A stretch of DNA of 64,000 bases from Rhodoluna sp. (GTDB taxonomy: Bacteria > Actinomycetota > Actinomycetes > Actinomycetales > Microbacteriaceae): positions 215,412 through 279,411 of the forward strand of contig JAHEBZ010000002.1 of NCBI GenBank assembly GCA_024641985.1, given 5' to 3'. Below the pieces are notes generated by a model. That model made no database searches. It was not told the origin of the DNA and saw only the letters and a list, made by a program, of their open reading frames with translations. Position numbers and translations under genes: made by a program. Shown piece by piece: positions 60,163 to 64,000 of this stretch (within the stretch, counting starts at the first letter, position 1; each line of letters begins with the position of its first letter).

Positions 60163-62217
60163 ATGAGGACCGCTAAAAAGTCGCTTACCGCGTTTGCCGT
60201 GATTGGCCTAATGTTGGCTGGCCTAAATCCGGCAACGGCCTCGGTTCAAGCCTCGGCAATTGGCGTTGACAACTCGCCCTCAGCCGGCTTGCTCGTTAAA
60301 TACGCCGTCGGCGTTGATCAACTAACCTCAGCGGGCGAACCGCTGGCCGAAGCAATTCTTGGCACCGATTTAAACCTTGGTTCCAACTTGGGTAACGGCT
60401 GGGTGTCGCTTCGATTCGTTGAACCACTGCCTACGTTCAAAGCCAACGGTTTTGCGCAAAAATTATCTGCCGATGCACGCATCGAATCTGTTCGAGTGAA
60501 CACAATTATGCAGCCTGCCGCAGTTAGCGCTGCTGCACTCAAGCCAGCCAGGGCAGTAACCGCTGCTTCGGCAGTTAAGTCGCTAAAAGTTAGCGATGCC
60601 TGGCAGAGCGCCAAGCCAACCACTGCGCAGGCTCAACTCGTTTGGGCGGCACCTGCAAAATTGTCTGGCGCCAAAATTGTCGGCTATCAAGTAGAAGTAA
60701 ATGACGGTCGAGCTTGGCAAACTGTTGCCCGGTCGAGCACAACACTGCGATCTGCGGTAATTTCTGCTGGGTTGAGGGCTGGCACAAAATATCAATTCAG
60801 GGTTCGTGCCGTAACCGCAATCGGCGCTTCGCAAAAGTTGGGTTTGCCTTCAGCAGTGGCTAATGCAACATTTAGCACGGCTCCCGCTGCACCCATCTTG
60901 GCGCAGGGCAACACCGCTTTCGACAACAATTCACCGGCCTGGATCGCGCAAAATATGCTGCAAAAAGGCGGCTTGGCGGTCACCTACATGGCCACTGCAA
61001 AGGCGTCTGGTTTGCCAACCAAAATTTGCTCTACCTCGTTCAACACCTGCAAGTTTGAGGGGCTCATAAAGGGTGTCACCTATAGCGTGCAGGTTACCGC
61101 CAGCAATACTCGTGGCGAAGCCGTTAGCGATGGTACGGTTCGGCCTTTCGACGAAATGTATGACAAGCAGTGGTATCTCTACTCGCAATGGGGAATCAAT
61201 GCCCCAACCGCTTGGCAAACCACAATGGGTTCGCCCGCTCTGGTGGTTGCAGTTATCGACACCGGCATCACGGCTCACCCAGAGCTTGATGCAAAGGTAG
61301 TGCCCGGATATGACTTTGTGAGTGATGTCGAATCGTCGAAAGATGGCGATGGCTGGGATTCAAACGCTACAGACCCGGGTGACGCCAGCGGCAGCACTCC
61401 GAGCTCATGGCATGGCACTCACGTCGCTGGAATCATTGCTGCGGCAAGCAACGCAAACGGTGTGGCTGGCGTTGCGCCAAATGTTTTGATTCAACCGGTT
61501 CGTGTAATGGGTGCCGATGGGGCCACCGAAGAAGACCTGATTGCGGCTATCAGATGGGCCGCTGGCTTGAAAGTTGCGGGAGTTCCGTTGAACCCCACAC
61601 CTGCACGCGTGATCAATATTTCGATGGGCACACCGCGGTCAACCGGCTGCCGCAACTGGGATGGCACCAACGGCCCAACCGAAGTCGCGCTTATTGAAGC
61701 GAAAGAGGCCGGGGTGGTGGTGGTGACCGCTGCCGGAAACTCTAACCGTTCGGCAAACCTTTCATACCCGGGTAACTGTGTTCCAACAATTAACGTTGGC
61801 GCCACAGCCTACAACGGTGATCGAGCGGTTTATTCGAACTACTCAATTGCCGGCAGTGATGGCCAGTACTACGGTGTCGATATTTCGGCCCCAGGCGGAG
61901 ACAGCGAGAACCCAGGTTCGGCACCGGCAGGCACTCGAGGCACCATACTCTCAACGATGAATACCGGAAAAAATACCGTCGGTTTGCCAACCTACGAATA
62001 TCAAGAAGGCACAAGTATGGCATCGCCGGTCGTTGCCGGTGTAGCTGCGTTGATGCTTTCGATTCGGCCATCGATGGATTTTATTCAGGTGGTTGAGATT
62101 ATGCAGGCCTCGGTAACTCCGTTCCCCGCGAACAGCAACTGCGCCATAACGCAGCGATGTGGAGCCGGAATTGTGAACGCTGCCGCCGCTTTGGTCGAGG
62201 TTTCAAAGCTTCCCTAA
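60163..62217 (+). CDS. Secreted S8 serine protease (subtilase) with fibronectin type III modules
   Basis: A 684-aa exoprotease. Signal peptide: RTAKKSLTAFAVIGLMLAGL then NPATASVQA, so cleavage is near residue 27. A propeptide-like segment (about 30-125) and one or two FN3-like modules (about 140-330, with TKYQFRVRAV and TYSVQVTASN) precede the catalytic domain: D366 in VVAVIDTGITAHPELD, H417 in SSWHGTHVAGIIAAAS, and S618 in GTSMASPVVAGVAALM. Extra Cys pairs suggest disulfides. No LPXTG, membrane anchor or cell-wall repeat is seen, so it is probably released. TAGATT lies 6 nt before the ATG. Confidence 0.93.
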   Translation: MRTAKKSLTAFAVIGLMLAGLNPATASVQASAIGVDNSPSAGLLVKYAVGVDQLTSAGEPLAEAILGTDLNLGSNLGNGWVSLRFVEPLPTFKANGFAQKLSADARIESVRVNTIMQPAAVSAAALKPARAVTAASAVKSLKVSDAWQSAKPTTAQAQLVWAAPAKLSGAKIVGYQVEVNDGRAWQTVARSSTTLRSAVISAGLRAGTKYQFRVRAVTAIGASQKLGLPSAVANATFSTAPAAPILAQGNTAFDNNSPAWIAQNMLQKGGLAVTYMATAKASGLPTKICSTSFNTCKFEGLIKGVTYSVQVTASNTRGEAVSDGTVRPFDEMYDKQWYLYSQWGINAPTAWQTTMGSPALVVAVIDTGITAHPELDAKVVPGYDFVSDVESSKDGDGWDSNATDPGDASGSTPSSWHGTHVAGIIAAASNANGVAGVAPNVLIQPVRVMGADGATEEDLIAAIRWAAGLKVAGVPLNPTPARVINISMGTPRSTGCRNWDGTNGPTEVALIEAKEAGVVVVTAAGNSNRSANLSYPGNCVPTINVGATAYNGDRAVYSNYSIAGSDGQYYGVDISAPGGDSENPGSAPAGTRGTILSTMNTGKNTVGLPTYEYQEGTSMASPVVAGVAALMLSIRPSMDFIQVVEIMQASVTPFPANSNCAITQRCGAGIVNAAAALVEVSKLP

Positions 62218-62218
62218 C

Positions 62219-62224
62219 TAGGCT
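62219..62224 (+). promoter_or_regulatory. Candidate -10 box for the MFS gene
   Basis: TAGGCT, 6 nt before the ATG at 62231, and just after the protease stop. Confidence 0.4.
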
Positions 62225-62230
62225 TGGCGC

Positions 62231-63490
62231 ATGGTCAACAAAAACAACTTCGCCTGGGTGGTGGCTTCTGTCACATTTTTGGCGCTAATCAGTGCCGCCG
62301 CGTTTCGGTCAACCACTTCAATCATGTTCGAACCGCTCGAGAGCGAATTTGGTTGGAGTCGATCTGAAACTTCGTCAGCGGTTGCACTAAATCTGGTGGT
62401 TTATGGTTTGACTGCACCTTTCGCTGCCACTCTGATGGAACGATTTTCGCCTCGGAAAGTTGCCGTGTTTGCCCTGGCGCTGGTGTCGCTGGGAACCGCA
62501 TTAACTTTGACCATGACAGCAAGTTGGCAGCTCTCGCTTTATTGGGGTGCCTTTGTTGGAGTTGGTACCGGTTGCCTTGCGCTCGTGTTTGGTTCGATGG
62601 TTGCAAACCGTTGGTTCAGCAAGCGTCGAGGTTTGGTCACCGGTGTCTTCTCGGCGGCCTACGCCACCGGGCAATTGATTTTTCTTCCGGCTCTAGGGTC
62701 TTTGGTGATGGTTGAGGGGTGGCGCTCGGCAACCTTAGTTGTAGCTGTTTTTGCGGCCGCGATCATCCCTGTGTTTTTACTCGGTTTTAGAAATTCACCA
62801 GCAGAAATTGGTGCAGAGCCATACGGAGGGGCCTCGATTGAGCCAGCCGGAAAGGCCGCGCCAAGAACTGCATTGGCAACCTTGAGAGTGCTCTTTGAAA
62901 GCTCTAGAAAACCGGCATTTTGGGTTTTGGCCGGCACCTTTTTTGTTTGCGGCTGGACAACAAATGGCCTCATCGGCGCTCACTTCATACCTGCTGCACA
63001 CGACCACGGCATGCCGATGGGCACTGCGGCCGGCCTTTTGGCGCTGGTTGGAATTTTCGACTTTGCTGGCACGATATTGTCGGGTTGGCTAACCGACCGA
63101 ATTAACCCAATCTGGCTTCTCTTGTTCTATTACGCGCTGCGCGGGCTTGCGCTTTTCACCGTGCCGTTTGTGCTTGGCCCAACCGTCGAGTTGCCGCTCA
63201 TGTTCTTCGTAGTGTTCTACGGCCTCGACTGGATCGCTACGGTGCCTCCCACAATCGAACTTTGTCGAAAATATTTTGGACTTAATCAGTCACCAACTGT
63301 CTATGGGTGGGTTTTTGCCTCGCACATGGTTGGTGCGGCAATTGCCGCAGCGTTCGCCGGTGCAATTCGAGAGGCGCAGGGCAGTTACTTTATTGCCTGG
63401 ATTACAGCCGCAGTTCTGTGCTTAATCGCGGCCGGCTCGGTGCTTTTGCTTCGCAAAATCAAGCCACCCTTGGTCGCGATCAACAGCTAG
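62231..63490 (+). CDS. Major facilitator superfamily transporter
   Basis: A 419-aa permease with 12 predicted helices in two halves. NFAWVVASVTFLALISAAAF, GWSRSETSSAVALNLVVYGL, ANRWFSKRRGLVTGVFSAAYATG (the 2-3 loop-like RRGLVTG motif), and DFAGTILSGWLTDRI in the second half match the OFA/monocarboxylate-like MFS group (formate/oxalate and related acids). The substrate is not assignable. It follows the protease by 13 nt, and a strong hairpin ends it at 63540. Possibly imports peptide-degradation or carboxylate products, which is only a guess from neighbourhood. Confidence 0.9.
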   Translation: MVNKNNFAWVVASVTFLALISAAAFRSTTSIMFEPLESEFGWSRSETSSAVALNLVVYGLTAPFAATLMERFSPRKVAVFALALVSLGTALTLTMTASWQLSLYWGAFVGVGTGCLALVFGSMVANRWFSKRRGLVTGVFSAAYATGQLIFLPALGSLVMVEGWRSATLVVAVFAAAIIPVFLLGFRNSPAEIGAEPYGGASIEPAGKAAPRTALATLRVLFESSRKPAFWVLAGTFFVCGWTTNGLIGAHFIPAAHDHGMPMGTAAGLLALVGIFDFAGTILSGWLTDRINPIWLLLFYYALRGLALFTVPFVLGPTVELPLMFFVVFYGLDWIATVPPTIELCRKYFGLNQSPTVYGWVFASHMVGAAIAAAFAGAIREAQGSYFIAWITAAVLCLIAAGSVLLLRKIKPPLVAINS

Positions 63491-63539
63491 AAACCCAAGT
63501 GCGTTGCGGGTTAGAGGCCCAAACCTCAAGTTAAAAGAA

Positions 63540-63565
63540 AAAACCTCGGTTAAACCGAGGTTTTA
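63540..63565 (+). terminator. Terminator after the MFS gene
   Basis: AAACCTCGG (63541-63549) pairs with CCGAGGTTT (63555-63563) around TTAAA and is followed by TTATT. Well-formed, and the A-rich 5' side makes it able to work in either direction. Confidence 0.8.
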
Positions 63566-63619
63566 TTCTTGCTGGTGCGGAAGGTGGTGTCGTAGTTCAA
63601 GACATCGTTCCCACATGAA

Positions 63620-63706
63620 TCAAGACATAATTCCCAAAAACAAACAACACCCAACACAAAACCGTGGGTTCAACCACACTACTAATTCAAGACATAATTC
63701 CCAAAA
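63620..63706 (+). repeat. Direct repeat of TCAAGACATAATTCCCAAAA
   Basis: The same 20 nt occur at 63620-63639 and 63687-63706. A weaker third copy lies at 63597-63614. They probably belong to the IS end. Confidence 0.85.
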
Positions 63707-63712
63707 TTAAAC

Positions 63713-64000
63713 ATGTCAAAAAACCGGGTAATCGTCCTATCAATCACAATCCAAGGACTCACAAAACAACAAACAGCCCAAAAATACGGAGTCACAATCC
63801 GATGGATCAACATCCTGCTCAAACGCTTCAACGAAAACGGAATCGAAGCCGTTGAAACTAAAAGCCGTAAACCACACAGCAACTAAAACCACCCTCAACA
63901 GCCACAATCAGGCGCATCTTGCTCAAAGCAAACATGATCACCCCACAACCTCGAAAACGACCACGCAGCAGTTACATCCGCTTCGAAGCAGAACAACCAA
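63713..64000 (+). pseudogene. IS481-family transposase, internally deleted, runs off the window
   Basis: The ATG at 63713 opens 57 codons that make an IS481 N-terminal helix-turn-helix: SKNRVIVLSITIQGLTKQQT, then KYGVTIRWINILLKRF and KSRKPHSN, ending in TAA at 63884-63886. From 63901, in another frame, ATIRRILLKANMITPQPRKR and SSYIRFEAEQP continue the family sequence just before the DDE domain. The stretch normally between these two blocks, a few dozen residues, is missing and the frame is shifted. The gene is thus a pseudogene unless a programmed event restores it. The DDE domain lies beyond base 64000. Confidence 0.75.

Larger units (their letters stand above)
63588..64000 (+). mobile_element. 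Decayed IS481-family element, left part
   Basis: A transposase remnant (see next entry) is preceded by three copies of a TTCAAGACAT-NN-TTCCCA motif (63597-63614, 63619-63637, 63686-63704), the kind of repeat found in IS481-family ends. The probable left tip starts with TG at 63588, following the IS481 5'-TG convention; this boundary is inferred. Base composition is A/C-rich, unlike the genes next to it. The element runs off the window, so its right end and target duplication are not visible. Confidence 0.65.

Noticed and set aside
63597..63706. Possible CRISPR-like repeat array
   Set aside because: Only three short repeats with unequal spacers, next to a transposase remnant; best explained as IS end repeats. 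No cas genes.

Overview
The window looks like chromosome from a free-living actinobacterium with a compact genome and mid-range GC. The gene set is typically actinobacterial: a fused 2-oxoglutarate decarboxylase/E2 (Kgd), DUF501, DUF4245 and DUF4307 proteins, a short Z-prenyl transferase next to a hemolysin III protein, a SigR/RsrA-type redox sigma pair, HisN, and LemA-HtpX. Very short spacers, moderate GC and the gene order suggest a small-genome Microbacteriaceae, perhaps a freshwater Luna-type lineage such as Rhodoluna or Aquiluna. That placement is inference. No prophage, CRISPR array or toxin-antitoxin locus is visible.

Layout. 1-5.4 kb: pth (partial), mfd, mazG and two small proteins. 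5.4-10.5 kb: hisS, eno, a FtsB/DivIC protein, DUF501, type II NADH dehydrogenase. 10.5-12.7 kb: an unusual short-armed tRNA with a UAA anticodon, a partial duplication of its 3' end, and two tandem pirin genes. 12.7-21.9 kb: lemA-htpX, a YcaQ-type glycosylase, ilvA, greA, hemolysin III/prenyl transferase, phoH-like, and an orphan prepilin peptidase. 21.9-26.7 kb (minus strand): xseA-xseB-DUF4245-carbonic anhydrase-fumC-ZIP. 26.7-31 kb: ispH, then central sugar metabolism (fba, glpX, a PfkB-type phosphofructokinase). 31-40.9 kb: rmuC, an acyltransferase-SGNH fusion, an exonuclease, ychF, a fatty acid desaturase with a train of small membrane proteins, and mmsA. 40.9-45.5 kb (minus): aroA-rsgA-hisN-cysK-cysE. 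45.5-50.8 kb: sigH/rsrA, then kgd and an SGNH hydrolase. 50.8-63.5 kb: two CNNM/CorC proteins, an old yellow enzyme, nnrD, a GT87 mannosyltransferase, metX, an M20 hydrolase, ung, a GNAT acetyltransferase, a secreted subtilase and an MFS permease. 63.6-64 kb: a decayed IS481-family element.

Most of the window is housekeeping: DNA repair (mfd, xseAB, ung, ycaQ, rmuC), glycolysis/gluconeogenesis (eno, fba, glpX, pfk), the TCA cycle (fumC, kgd), amino acid synthesis (hisN, cysEK, metX, ilvA, aroA), lipid and cell envelope (ispH, Z-prenyl transferase, desaturase, GT87, acyltransferase), and metabolite repair (mazG, nnrD).

The most informative non-coding signals are: (i) a recurrent -10-like hexamer (mostly TANNNT) exactly 6 nt before the start codon of about fifteen first genes, implying widespread leaderless transcription; (ii) a perfect SigR-type promoter in front of the sigma factor gene; (iii) the class I tRNA with UAA anticodon and its duplicated 3' end; (iv) a terminator-like hairpin inside the first codons of the FtsB/DivIC gene just after eno; (v) a ZIP transporter reading frame that lacks any standard start codon. 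No gene-free stretch exceeds about 300 bases.
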